Shown here: piece by piece, positions 14,824 through 23,459 of the stretch
Layout of the letters: each line of letters opens with the position of its first letter
How positions within the stretch are numbered: the stretch's first letter is position 1
Origin: Pyrinomonadaceae bacterium
Lineage (GTDB): Bacteria > Acidobacteriota > Blastocatellia > Pyrinomonadales > Pyrinomonadaceae
Direction: 5' to 3'
Assembly (NCBI GenBank): GCA_014380365.1
Contig: JACMJZ010000019.1
Span: 1-64,000, forward strand
DNA length: 64,000 nucleotides
Position numbers and translations under genes: made by a program
Notes under the pieces: model-generated
What the model was told of the DNA's origin: nothing
The model's input: the letters and a program-made list of their open reading frames with translations, nothing else
The model's database searches: none

Positions 14824-15007
14824 ATTAGCTCCGTAGGAGCCGAATGTCTATAGCCAAAAGAACCCAGACGAAGTCCAAACTCCGTAGGAATGCAATGTCT
14901 CCCCCGAATGCACGAATCCATCGGGCGATCAATATTTCGCTCCTGCGGAGCTGGGGACGTTTTCCTGAACCGACCGTCTATAAACATTCTGTCCCTACGG
15001 GACTTAT
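14824..15007. repeat. Imperfect inverted repeat carrying start signals
   Basis: CTCCGTAGGAGCCGAATG (from 14828) and a second version CTCCGTAGGAATGCAATG (14880-14897) face CATTCTGTCCCTACGG (14985-15000) and CTCCTGCGGAG (14940-14950). Each forward copy contains AGGA followed by ATG at ribosome-binding distance. The unit extends into the start of the next gene. Confidence 0.6.
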
Positions 15008-15836
15008 CGTTCTAACCGTCAGTGTCGTCGTGATTGCCTGGGCGCTCGCAGCATCGCATTCAACTCTCGCCAGGGTGGAAACGGACTTGCTCGAGCCGCC
15101 GGAGCCCGTAACCGACTTCTCGAAATTCAAACATGGTGATCCCAGTCATGCGCGCATGCCGTGTATGCTATGTCATCGACGCGAGACGAATTCGCCGCGA
15201 CCGGCTCTGCCCGGAAGCAATGGCCACTTACCTTGCGCCGGATGTCACGCTCAGCAGTTCGCGAGCTCATCAGGTCCGATGTGCACGATCTGTCACACGA
15301 GTTCGCAATCTCTCAAGCTGAAGGCATTCCCCCGGCTGACCAGCTTCAACATGAAGTTCGATCACGCTCGCCACGCGAGAATGGGCGGCGCTGGTTGCGT
15401 TACCTGTCATCGACCTGCGCGTGGCGGCGTGGCCATAACAATTCCCGCGGGCGTCAACGCTCATACAACTTGCTTTCGCTGTCATAGTCCGGGCGCAAAG
15501 TCTGGCGCCCAGGCAAATGGTCGCGACATCTCTTCCTGCGGCACATGCCACGAACCTGGTCGTCATGTCCGCGCGCGCTCAACAGTGCCTGCGTTTCGTC
15601 TGGGCTTCAGCCATGCAAAGCATGATAAGTCGGAAGGATTGACTTGCAACGAATGTCATCGGGTTCGAGCGGGCGTGGCGCGGCGAAACCAGGTCAGCGC
15701 GCCTCAGCCGCTTAACCATCACGCGTCGCCCGGCGCGTTTAGCTGCATGTCTTGTCACAACGGGAAGCGGGCGTTTGGCGGTGATGACTTTTCGGTTTGC
15801 AAGCGGTGCCACACGGGGACTGCCTGGCACTTTTGA
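14895..15836 (+). CDS. Multihaem cytochrome c, nine CXXCH sites
   Basis: A nine-haem cytochrome of 313 aa from the ATG at 14895 (330 aa from 14844). Both starts lie inside a repeat, so the true start is uncertain. A hydrophobic segment, LIVLTVSVVVIAWALAA, follows the repeat and would act as signal peptide or anchor. Haem sites are CMLCH, CAGCH, CTICH, CVTCH, CFRCH, CGTCH, CNECH, CMSCH and CKRCH, the last ending the protein as CHTGTAWHF. VTDFSKFKHGDPSH near the start resembles VDYSKFSHNTH in the preceding gene, so the two are related by duplication or share a fold. It sits in the same operon-like run, 36 bp before the tetrahaem gene. It is probably a periplasmic electron carrier. Confidence 0.82.
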   Translation: MSPPNARIHRAINISLLRSWGRFPEPTVYKHSVPTGLIVLTVSVVVIAWALAASHSTLARVETDLLEPPEPVTDFSKFKHGDPSHARMPCMLCHRRETNSPRPALPGSNGHLPCAGCHAQQFASSSGPMCTICHTSSQSLKLKAFPRLTSFNMKFDHARHARMGGAGCVTCHRPARGGVAITIPAGVNAHTTCFRCHSPGAKSGAQANGRDISSCGTCHEPGRHVRARSTVPAFRLGFSHAKHDKSEGLTCNECHRVRAGVARRNQVSAPQPLNHHASPGAFSCMSCHNGKRAFGGDDFSVCKRCHTGTAWHF

Positions 15837-15840
15837 TTAA

Positions 15841-15859
15841 TGACCTGCGGAACAGGTCA
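15841..15859 (+). other. Short hairpin before the tetrahaem gene
   Basis: TGACCTG and CAGGTCA form a perfect seven-pair stem around CGGAA, directly between the stop of one cytochrome gene and the ribosome-binding site (AGGAAAGG) of the next. It may mark an mRNA processing or translation-control point, which is inference. Confidence 0.45.
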
Positions 15860-15871
15860 GGAAAGGCTGAC

Positions 15872-16441
15872 ATGAAATTCTTTACGTTACTTGCGCTCTT
15901 CGTCGTATCCATCCTGCTCGTTTCCAGCACATTGGGTCCTGAGACTTCGGCCCAGAATGGACGCAAGCCACAGGACATGATCGTTCTCGGTCCGGAGGCA
16001 AAGTTGGGGACGATAAAGTTCAGTCACCTCGATCATACAACGAAGAATCGCAGCATCGAGGGCGCCCAGATCGCGTGCATCGAATGTCATCATACCGCGC
16101 AACCGTCCTCCGAAGCTGCGAAGCATCCCCCTCTGAAGACAGGCTGGCCCGCGGATCGGACGACCACTCTTACTGCGGACCAGTTCGAGAAAGATCCTGC
16201 TGCGCCGGCAGTAGTCGCCTGTCGCGATTGTCACGCTCGAGCTGACACCAAGCCAAAGCTCTTGCCCGAACTGCCCCAAATCAAACTTGAAGTCGGAACT
16301 GAGTTGGTTACCTTGAACAATCAACAAGCCTTTCATCGCAACTGCGCCGGTTGCCACGATGAGATTATGAAGACTAGCAAGGATCTGAATCCGCCAACCT
16401 CCAAAAAATGTACGGCGTGTCACAAGCGGGCAGCAGCTTAA
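15872..16441 (+). CDS. Tetrahaem cytochrome c, c3/c7-like
   Basis: A small periplasmic cytochrome of 189 aa. The ATG at 15872 has AGGAAAGG upstream and is followed by a signal peptide (FFTLLALFVVSILLVSS); the longer frame from 15797 overlaps the previous gene and lacks support. Haem sites are CIECH, CRDCH, CAGCH and CTACH. Extra His residues at HLDH, CHH and AFHRNC could supply distal ligands for bis-His haems, as in class III cytochromes. In such proteins low-potential haems shuttle electrons in the periplasm. Its place between the multihaem proteins and the membrane-anchored NapC type suggests the same task. Confidence 0.85.
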   Translation: MKFFTLLALFVVSILLVSSTLGPETSAQNGRKPQDMIVLGPEAKLGTIKFSHLDHTTKNRSIEGAQIACIECHHTAQPSSEAAKHPPLKTGWPADRTTTLTADQFEKDPAAPAVVACRDCHARADTKPKLLPELPQIKLEVGTELVTLNNQQAFHRNCAGCHDEIMKTSKDLNPPTSKKCTACHKRAAA

Positions 16442-16607
16442 GCAAGAACTATTTTGCGTAAACCCTTTCAATCGGGTGCGCGGATGCTTTAAGCGGTCAC
16501 TTCGACTCGTAGTTGCCCCTGATTTGCCGAAGCGTCTGCATCCAACTTATTAGCGAACTTGAAAGCTGGGGTTCCAGATCGATTCAAAAAAAGGTTTGTG
16601 GGCAATT

Positions 16608-16937
16608 ATGAAGACTCTAAAGATCATGACAGTGGTGGCGGTGTTGGCGACCTTCTTTACAGCAATGATGATGGTTTCGACTGCGTCACGAGCAGCAACT
16701 GAAGAGCAATTCGATGCCGCGGCCACTTACAAAACAAAGTGCGTGGCGTGTCACGGGCAAAAGGCGGAGAAAAAATTTGATTCGACCCTACCGGACCCGC
16801 AGCTAATCGACGCAGTAATGAAAGGTAAGAAGGGTGAGAAACCCCCTAACATGCCGGGCTACAGCGAAAAAGGCGTTACCGCCGAACAAGCAACGGCGCT
16901 GGTTGCGCAGATGAAGCAGTTAAAGAGCGCTCCGTAA
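16608..16937 (+). CDS. Monohaem cytochrome c, class I
   Basis: A 109-aa exported monohaem cytochrome. The start is the ATG at 16608; a TTG at 16596 is an alternative. The signal peptide is MTVVAVLATFFTAMMMVSTASRA in outline, with cleavage likely before ATEEQF. One haem site, CVACHGQKAE, sits near the N terminus and a Met ligand is probably in PPNMPGYSEKG, which is the standard class I layout. The C-terminal helix TAEQATALVAQMKQL matches the family. It is a small soluble carrier, likely passing electrons between the larger multihaem proteins. A 150-bp gap upstream may allow separate transcription. Confidence 0.88.
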   Translation: MKTLKIMTVVAVLATFFTAMMMVSTASRAATEEQFDAAATYKTKCVACHGQKAEKKFDSTLPDPQLIDAVMKGKKGEKPPNMPGYSEKGVTAEQATALVAQMKQLKSAP

Positions 16938-16980
16938 CCACTCAGCCGGCTCGCAAGACTTTGATTGGAGTTTCAGCATA

Positions 16981-17044
16981 CCTCTCCATGTTCGTCTCCT
17001 GCGAAAGCAGCAGGCGCGCATGGAGGGGCGTGCGTCTTTGCTTT
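16981..17044 (+). terminator. Structured terminator-like element
   Basis: CCTCTCCATG (16981-16990) pairs with CATGGAGGGG (17019-17028). An inner CTGC-GAAA-GCAG tetraloop hairpin sits within it, and CTTTGCTTTT follows. It lies between the monohaem gene and the NapC-type gene and may attenuate transcription between them. Confidence 0.5.
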
Positions 17045-17089
17045 TAAAGAAACGCGAGCCGTTAACCACTCGACACCGGGAAGAAACTC

Positions 17090-18667
17090 ATGAGCGATGA
17101 TGGGCAGACCTCAGTTAAAGCGCCGACGCTTTTTCGCAACTACATCAGCTTTGCGGGAGCTGTGATCGTTGCTGCTAGTCTGGCCAGCATCATTCTGCTC
17201 TTCTTGATCGAGTTCACGAAGGCTGCGGACAATCCTTACCTCGGGATCGTTACCTACATAATTCTGCCGGCGTTTCTTACCTTTGGCCTGGTCATTATTG
17301 TAGTTGGCATGCTGGTCGAGCGGCGTAAGCGTAAGCGGTCGCCGGATTCTCATATTGCCGCATATCCGAGAATTGATCTGAACGATCCGCGTCAACGCCG
17401 GATAGCATTCTCTCTCGTCGCCGTTTCGTTCGTCTTTATTTTCATGAGCGCCTTCGGCAGCTATCGTGCTTACGAGTACAGCGAGTCGGTGGAATTCTGC
17501 GGGAAGACTTGCCACTCGGTAATGAAACCCGAGCACGTAGCTTTCATGGCTACCTCCCACGCCAGGATTCGCTGCGTTGACTGTCACGTGGGCCATGGCG
17601 CCGAGTCTTACGCGCGCTCGAAACTGAACGGGGCCCGTCAACTTTACTCACTTGCGTTTAACAAGTATTCCAAGCCAATCCAGACGCCGGTCCACAACAT
17701 GCGACCGGCAAACGAAACATGTGAAAAGTGTCACTGGCCCTCCAAATTTTATGGCGCCCAACTCAAGACCTTCAATCATTACGCACACGACGAAAAGAAC
17801 TCTTTGCGGCAGACTCGAATGCTCATCAACGTTGGTGGCGGCAATCCGGATAGTGGCCCAGTCGCCGGCATTCACTGGCACATGAACCTCGCCAATGAAA
17901 TTTCCTACATTGCGACTGACAGCCATCGTCAGGAGATTCCCTGGATTCGCGTGAAAGACCGACAGGGAAACGTGACCGAATACTACGATCGCACCAAGCC
18001 CCTCAGCCCTGAACAAGTTTCGCAGGCCGAAAAGCGGCGTATGGACTGCATTGATTGTCACAATCGTCCAGCGCATGCTTACCTGGCGCCGGACGTTGCC
18101 CTGGACCAATCCTTTGCGGCGGGCAGGCTCGATCTGTCGCTGCCCTACCTTAAACGTGAAGCGGTAGCATCTTTGAATCAACCTTACACAACGGAGGACG
18201 AGGCCGTCAGAGCGATCGCTACCAGTCTGGATAAATTTTATCGAACTAATTACGGCGAATTGTACGGGCAAAAAGGGGATGCGGTTAAAAGCGCAATCAG
18301 TGAGACCCAGCGAATCTATCAGACCTACTTCTTTCCCGAGATGAAAACGAACTGGGAAACACATCCGAACAATATCGGGCACCTTTATTCTTCAGGCTGT
18401 TTCCGCTGTCACGATGGCGAACATGTCAGCAACACCGGCAAAGTAATTTCGAACGATTGCAACGTCTGTCACACGGTTCTGTCAGACTCTGCCCGTCCTT
18501 CCACAGTTATCAAAACTCTATCCGTGCAGCATCCGGTCGACCTCGGTGGGCTCGCTGATCGCAAATGCGAAACCTGCCACAAGGCCAACGAACCGTTCAA
18601 GCATCCGGTTAATCTGGGTGACATCTCCAGCTTTCAATGTGTCGAATGCCATTCGCGAAAGGACTGA
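17090..18667 (+). CDS. NapC/NirT-type membrane octahaem cytochrome
   Basis: A 525-aa inner-membrane cytochrome. Three transmembrane helices are visible at about residues 20-44, 50-75 and 105-127, followed by a periplasmic haem domain. The first haem site is CGKTCH, with three residues between the cysteines, in FCGKTCHSVMKPEHVAF, the pattern of the NapC/NirT/NrfH quinol-oxidising family. CXXCH sites follow: CVDCH, CEKCH, CIDCH, CFRCH, CNVCH, CETCH and CVECH. Such proteins take electrons from quinol and hand them to periplasmic cytochromes. As the only clear membrane component of the cluster, it probably links the quinone pool to the soluble carriers and the outer-membrane conduit. GGGAAG precedes the ATG. 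Confidence 0.9.
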   Translation: MSDDGQTSVKAPTLFRNYISFAGAVIVAASLASIILLFLIEFTKAADNPYLGIVTYIILPAFLTFGLVIIVVGMLVERRKRKRSPDSHIAAYPRIDLNDPRQRRIAFSLVAVSFVFIFMSAFGSYRAYEYSESVEFCGKTCHSVMKPEHVAFMATSHARIRCVDCHVGHGAESYARSKLNGARQLYSLAFNKYSKPIQTPVHNMRPANETCEKCHWPSKFYGAQLKTFNHYAHDEKNSLRQTRMLINVGGGNPDSGPVAGIHWHMNLANEISYIATDSHRQEIPWIRVKDRQGNVTEYYDRTKPLSPEQVSQAEKRRMDCIDCHNRPAHAYLAPDVALDQSFAAGRLDLSLPYLKREAVASLNQPYTTEDEAVRAIATSLDKFYRTNYGELYGQKGDAVKSAISETQRIYQTYFFPEMKTNWETHPNNIGHLYSSGCFRCHDGEHVSNTGKVISNDCNVCHTVLSDSARPSTVIKTLSVQHPVDLGGLADRKCETCHKANEPFKHPVNLGDISSFQCVECHSRKD

Positions 18668-18720
18668 AGATGGCTGTGAAATGACAGTTCTCGACGAAGG
18701 GTTATGGGTGTGATGCGAAT

Positions 18721-18766
18721 CCCAGCCTTGAAAGGCTGGGCTAAATTCAACCGTCGCTCTGCGACG
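18721..18766. repeat. Paired short hairpins
   Basis: CCCAGCC-TTGAAA-GGCTGGG (18721-18740) is followed by CGTCGC-TCT-GCGACG (18752-18766), both perfect stems. There is no U-tract. They sit just before the GCS2-CBS start codon. Confidence 0.65.
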
Positions 18767-18780
18767 TAATAGCGGTGCAT

Positions 18781-20772
18781 ATGGGCGAACATAACGTTGA
18801 GCAGCAGTTTGACGAGAAAAAATCGCAGGCCTTTATGAAGGCGCTGCTCGACGATCTGCACGCCCTTGATTACATGATCGCCACCGACCGCCTCGAAGTC
18901 GGCGTGGCCCGAATTGGCGCCGAACAGGAAATGTTCCTCGTTGATCGCAACATGCGGCCGGCACCGATTTCTTTGGAAGTCCTAAGTCAAGCAAATGACT
19001 GCCGACTAACGACCGAGATCGCCAGGTTTAATCTCGAAGCGAATTTGACTCCACTGTTGTTAACCGGCGGCTGTTTTCAGCAAATGGAGCAGGAGCTGAA
19101 CAAACTCTTGTCACTAGTACGTAGGTGTGCCGAGAACTTTGGCGCTGACGTGCTTCTTTCCGGCATCTTGCCCACGCTCCAAAAATCGGATCTGACGTTG
19201 GAAAACCTTGTCCCTATTCCACGCTACCGTCAGCTGAACGAGGGCGTAATGCGCCTTCGAGGCGGACCTTTCTCAATTCACATAAAAGGGTTGGACGAAC
19301 TCCAGATCACGCACGACAACGTCATGATGGAATCGTGCAATACAAGTTTCCAGGTGCATTTTCAGACGAGCCCGGCCGAGTTTGCGTCGCGTTACAACAT
19401 GGCCCAGGCGATTACGGCGCCGGTGCTGGCGGCGGCGGTTAATTCTCCGCTCTTATTTGGTCACCGGTTATGGCAGGAAACGCGGGTGGCGTTGTTCCAA
19501 CACTCGATCGACTCTCGTACTCCTACACAATTGGCCCGCAGCCAGCCAACGCGAGTGAGCTTTGGTGACCGTTGGCTTAAGAATTCGGTCGTCGAACTCT
19601 TCCATGATCAGATCTCTCGCTTCCGCCCCATTATGATCACACAACCGGACGAAGATCCGTTCCAGGTATTGGCGCGCGGCGAAACTCCGCTGCTCTCCGC
19701 TCTCAGAATGCACAACGGCACGGTGTGGCGCTGGAACCGCGCCTGCTATGGCGTTGCCGATAACATTGCCCACTTGCGAATAGAGAATCGCGCGCTGCCA
19801 GCCGGGCCAACTGTGCAGGATGAGATGGCAAACACCGCTTTCTTTGTCGGGCTAATGGTCGCTTTGCCGCAGGAGTATGGCGAGATCGCGACGCGCATGA
19901 GTTTCGACGATGCCAAGGGAAACTTTTTTGCGGCCGCCCGTCACGGATTGAATGCGCAGTTGCGATGGCTTGACGGCAAGAGCCTCGGCGCGACCTCTTT
20001 AATCCTGGATGACCTCTTGCCCCTGGCGCGCGCGGGGCTAAACGAGGCTCGGGTCGATCCAAGCGATATCGATAGATACCTTGGCATCCTGGAAGGACGT
20101 GTTCGCAGTGCCCAAACTGGGGCGCAGTGGATGCTGGACTCTTTGGCGTCACTTGAAAACCAAAAGGGCCACGAGCCCAATGACCTGCGTACCCGCGTCT
20201 TAACTTCAACTATTCTGGCGCGGCAGAAGGAGGACAAACCGGTGCACGAATGGAAACTGGCCGAGCCTGACGAATCGACGGACTGGAGCCAAAGCTATCA
20301 AACGGTGGGACAATTCATGGCAACTGATCTCTTCACGCTCCGCCCCGATGATCTGGTGGACCTCGCGGCCAGCTTGATGACTTGGCGTCACATCAGGCAT
20401 GTTCCTGTTGAAGACAAAGATGGACGCCTGGTTGGGCTGGTAACTCACCGTGGACTACTGCGTTTGTTGAGCCGTGGTTCAAGCGCACCCGCTGGTACTT
20501 CGCTGACCGTGCGCGAGATAATGAAGCCGAACCCAACCAGCGTGTCGTCAACGACACCCACGTTGGAAGCGATTGAAATCATGCGACAGTCCAGGATTGG
20601 TTGTCTTCCAGTGGTTGACGGCGATCAGCTTGTGGGTATTGTCACCTCCTACGACTTTCTGACGGCGACCGCGAGTCTTTTCAAGCAACACCTGGCAGCT
20701 TCGGCGGAACCAATAGAGAAACAGACGTCGACGCGAACAGCGTCAGCAATAACGTTCGGTGCAGCGGAGTAG
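18781..20772 (+). CDS. GCS2-type ligase with C-terminal CBS pair
   Basis: A 663-aa fusion protein; the ATG at 18781 is preferred, with a GTG at 18775 possible. Residues 1 to about 480 match the glutamate-cysteine ligase family 2 (carboxylate-amine ligase) fold: RIGAEQEMFLVDRN, ITHDNVMMESCNTSFQVHFQ and LRIENRALPAGPT are visible. From about residue 500 there are two CBS units, starting at VGQFMATDLFTLRPDD and VREIMKPNPTSVSSTTP, each ending with a VPVEDKDGRLVGLVTH- or PVVDGDQLVGIVTS-like core. CBS pairs bind adenine nucleotides, so the ligase activity may be energy-regulated. The amino-acid substrate is unknown; it need not be glutathione synthesis. It stands alone between the cytochrome cluster and the sensor kinase. 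Confidence 0.88.
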   Translation: MGEHNVEQQFDEKKSQAFMKALLDDLHALDYMIATDRLEVGVARIGAEQEMFLVDRNMRPAPISLEVLSQANDCRLTTEIARFNLEANLTPLLLTGGCFQQMEQELNKLLSLVRRCAENFGADVLLSGILPTLQKSDLTLENLVPIPRYRQLNEGVMRLRGGPFSIHIKGLDELQITHDNVMMESCNTSFQVHFQTSPAEFASRYNMAQAITAPVLAAAVNSPLLFGHRLWQETRVALFQHSIDSRTPTQLARSQPTRVSFGDRWLKNSVVELFHDQISRFRPIMITQPDEDPFQVLARGETPLLSALRMHNGTVWRWNRACYGVADNIAHLRIENRALPAGPTVQDEMANTAFFVGLMVALPQEYGEIATRMSFDDAKGNFFAAARHGLNAQLRWLDGKSLGATSLILDDLLPLARAGLNEARVDPSDIDRYLGILEGRVRSAQTGAQWMLDSLASLENQKGHEPNDLRTRVLTSTILARQKEDKPVHEWKLAEPDESTDWSQSYQTVGQFMATDLFTLRPDDLVDLAASLMTWRHIRHVPVEDKDGRLVGLVTHRGLLRLLSRGSSAPAGTSLTVREIMKPNPTSVSSTTPTLEAIEIMRQSRIGCLPVVDGDQLVGIVTSYDFLTATASLFKQHLAASAEPIEKQTSTRTASAITFGAAE

Positions 20773-21028
20773 GGTAGGACCTCGAGAGGCGCCCGGATAA
20801 TCTCCAGTCTTTTAGCGTTTTAGTTTCCTTCCGGAAGTCAGAATGATCGAACAACCATCGATGTTTCGTCGGTTAGCCGTTTTGGTGAGATCAGTTAAGA
20901 TGCCCTGTGATAGGGCGGTCGGTTGGAGAACACCGTGGACTGGAATCCGGCACTCTGTTTAATTAGGCCCGCCACGAGGCATTGGATTCAGCGGGGTGAT
21001 CTCTCATTAAACCTTCGATAGTTTCAAA

Positions 21029-23326
21029 ATGCAGCTCCGAGATCGTTTTGTTTACGACCCTGAGGAGAACATTCTCTTCATCGACTTCGCCGGTTTGCGG
21101 ATTGAAACCCGCGAGCAGGTGGACGAGACCCGCCGCCTGGTCCGCGAGATAATCGAAAGCCGTGGCCGCCGAGCTTATGCGATCGTCAATTACGAAGGCA
21201 CAGAAATCGCGCCGGAGATCATGGACTACTACGGCGAGAGCATCAAGGAGCTTTACGACCGCTACAGCCTCACTACCGTGCGCTATTCGTCGAGTGGATT
21301 AACGCGCTCGGCATTGCGTTACCTGGGCGCGGCAATAGATCTCGAATCCAACATCTTCGCCACCCGCGAAGAAGCTATTCGCGCAATCGAGGAGCTAAAG
21401 GAGCGGAGCCGGATCGTAAACCGGGTCTCCGCACACTCGATCTTCAATCCTCGCCAGAGCCTTGTGGGGAAGTTAGCGGCTGGATGGCTCCTGCTTCTGA
21501 TCTTTTTGGTGTTGGGCTACTTCATCGTCCGCGTTTGGATTACGCCGGAACAACTGAATGTCTTTAGCGGCGCTTTAGTGGGCGCTGTCTTTACCCTGAT
21601 GGCTGCAGCGTTGGTTAGCAGCGTCATTCTTTTCGTTTATGTGATCCGGCCCTTGCGTCAGGTCGAAGATGTGGCGGGACATCTGCGGCTGGGTAAGCTC
21701 ATCGAGCCAATACAAACCAATCGCGCGGATGAGGTAGGACAACTCACCAACACGATCAATGAAGCCGCGCTTCAATTGCAACAAGAGATTGAACGGTTAA
21801 GCGGCTTGTACCATATCTCCTTAATGATGGGCACCGGCGCGGAGGTCAGCCAGATTTGCGAGTTGCTGACCCGAAAGATCGCCCGTCTACTCGGCGCCGA
21901 GATTTGCGTCATCATGCTTTACGACGAAAGCCAGGACTGTATCCGCGCCCAGGTGCCGGCATACGGCATGGCGGACGAACAGCTCTTGACCCTTCGTTTC
22001 GCCCCCGAGGAAACGAGCATCGCCACTCGTGTTTTCACCACCGGAGAGCCCTACCTGACTAACGACGCGCGCCAGGATCCGCAACTGAGCGTGAAGGCTG
22101 ACGGCAACATCCGCGAGATACTGGCAGTGCCGCTCAAAGCGGGCCAGCACATGCTCGGCACGATTGAAGTAATCAACAAGGCAGGCGGCTTTCTCGAGGA
22201 AGAGAAGCGACTGGTAACCATTTTCGCATCGCAGGCCGCGCATTTGCTCCGCAACGGCCAGCTCTTCCAGCAAGTCCGCGAATCGGAAGAGCGCTACCGG
22301 CAAATCTTCGAAAACGCAGTCGATGGACTCTATCGCAGCACACCTGACGGCGAGTTGGTCACGATCAATCCGGCACTTGCGTTGATGCTGGGTTACCGGA
22401 CACCGGAAGAGTTGGCCAGCATTAATTTGATCGAGGACCTTTTCGTCGACCAGGCCGCCGTCCCTCATCTGTTTAGCCAACTAACCGAGCGCGGCCAGGT
22501 ACTGGATTTTGAGTGCGATCTGAAACGTCGATCCGGCGAACCGATGCCGGCCCGTCTCAGTATTCGAATAGTGACGGACGCAGCAGACAGCCAGGTCTTT
22601 CACCTGGGAATCGTAAAAGACATAACCGAGCAAAAGCGGCTTTCGCAGCAACTCATTATCTCCGAGAGACTCGCGGTCGTAGGCGAGCTCGTCGCCGGCG
22701 TTGCGCATGAAGTGCGGAATCCGCTCTTTGGGATTACCACCACTCTCAGCGCGCTGGCCCGCGAGCTGCGGGACCGCAAGACTGTCCAACCTTTCATCGA
22801 TGTGGTGATGACGGAAGTCAGCCGGCTCAACTACCTGATGGAGCAACTACTCGAACACAGTCGCCCTGTCCGGCTTGACCCCGACGTTTCGGCGCTGCGA
22901 ATCGTGATTGAGGAGGTGGCCGAAGAGTTTCGCGCCGCGGCCAACGAAAAAGGTGTCGGACTCATTATCGAGTATCACGATCCCGAGGGTCCCCGAGTCG
23001 ATCGGCGTAAGATGTATGGGGTGTTCACCAATTTATTTGAGAACGCACTCCAGCACACCGGACGAGGCGGTCAGATTCGGCTGATTTCGAAAAACTCCTC
23101 AGACGACCCGTCGGAGATTCAGATTGAAGTCAGCGATACTGGCGCAGGGATTGCTCGCGAAAACCGGCACAAAGTCTTCGAGCCGTTCTTTACTACGCGG
23201 CCGAACGGCGTAGGACTCGGGTTAGCAATCGTTCGCAAGACCATTCACGATCACGGTGGGAGCATTGCACTGCGATCCAACGGGGACACGGGAACGACAT
23301 TTGTTATTAAGCTGCCTCTGAGTTAG
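21029..23326 (+). CDS. Membrane sensor histidine kinase (HAMP-GAF-PAS)
   Basis: A 765-aa hybrid-free sensor kinase. Residues 1-130 form an alpha/beta STAS-like (SpoIIAA-type) domain (ILFIDFAGLRIETREQVDE). Two transmembrane helices lie near residues 150-170 and 180-208. A HAMP linker (RPLRQVEDVAGHL) follows, then GAF (about 267-415), PAS (about 425-545), and a HisKA domain with the phosphoacceptor His560 in VAGVAHEVRNPL. The HATPase has N, G1 and G2 boxes (NLFENALQH, DTGAGI, GVGLGLAIV). The two TM segments are close together, so little is periplasmic and sensing is probably cytoplasmic or in the membrane. The next gene, 133 bp on, is an NtrC-type regulator and its likely partner. Confidence 0.93.
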   Translation: MQLRDRFVYDPEENILFIDFAGLRIETREQVDETRRLVREIIESRGRRAYAIVNYEGTEIAPEIMDYYGESIKELYDRYSLTTVRYSSSGLTRSALRYLGAAIDLESNIFATREEAIRAIEELKERSRIVNRVSAHSIFNPRQSLVGKLAAGWLLLLIFLVLGYFIVRVWITPEQLNVFSGALVGAVFTLMAAALVSSVILFVYVIRPLRQVEDVAGHLRLGKLIEPIQTNRADEVGQLTNTINEAALQLQQEIERLSGLYHISLMMGTGAEVSQICELLTRKIARLLGAEICVIMLYDESQDCIRAQVPAYGMADEQLLTLRFAPEETSIATRVFTTGEPYLTNDARQDPQLSVKADGNIREILAVPLKAGQHMLGTIEVINKAGGFLEEEKRLVTIFASQAAHLLRNGQLFQQVRESEERYRQIFENAVDGLYRSTPDGELVTINPALALMLGYRTPEELASINLIEDLFVDQAAVPHLFSQLTERGQVLDFECDLKRRSGEPMPARLSIRIVTDAADSQVFHLGIVKDITEQKRLSQQLIISERLAVVGELVAGVAHEVRNPLFGITTTLSALARELRDRKTVQPFIDVVMTEVSRLNYLMEQLLEHSRPVRLDPDVSALRIVIEEVAEEFRAAANEKGVGLIIEYHDPEGPRVDRRKMYGVFTNLFENALQHTGRGGQIRLISKNSSDDPSEIQIEVSDTGAGIARENRHKVFEPFFTTRPNGVGLGLAIVRKTIHDHGGSIALRSNGDTGTTFVIKLPLS

Positions 23327-23448
23327 AAGACAGAAGACAGAGTTAGAAGACAGAAGACAGAAGACAGAATTAAGAAGGAAGAGGCAATGGTGGGAAGTGA
23401 CCCTCAGTCTTCAGTCTTCTGTATTCTGAATTCTGTCTCCTGTCTTCT
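23327..23448. repeat. Low-complexity inverted repeat (AGAAGACAG units)
   Basis: Several direct copies of AGAAGACAG at 23332-23368 face CTGTCTTCT-type copies at 23413-23448, forming a long imperfect hairpin. It occupies the whole kinase-regulator gap and leaves the regulator with only a weak ribosome-binding site (AAAAGA). Confidence 0.75.
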
Positions 23449-23459
23449 CCGTCAAAAGA

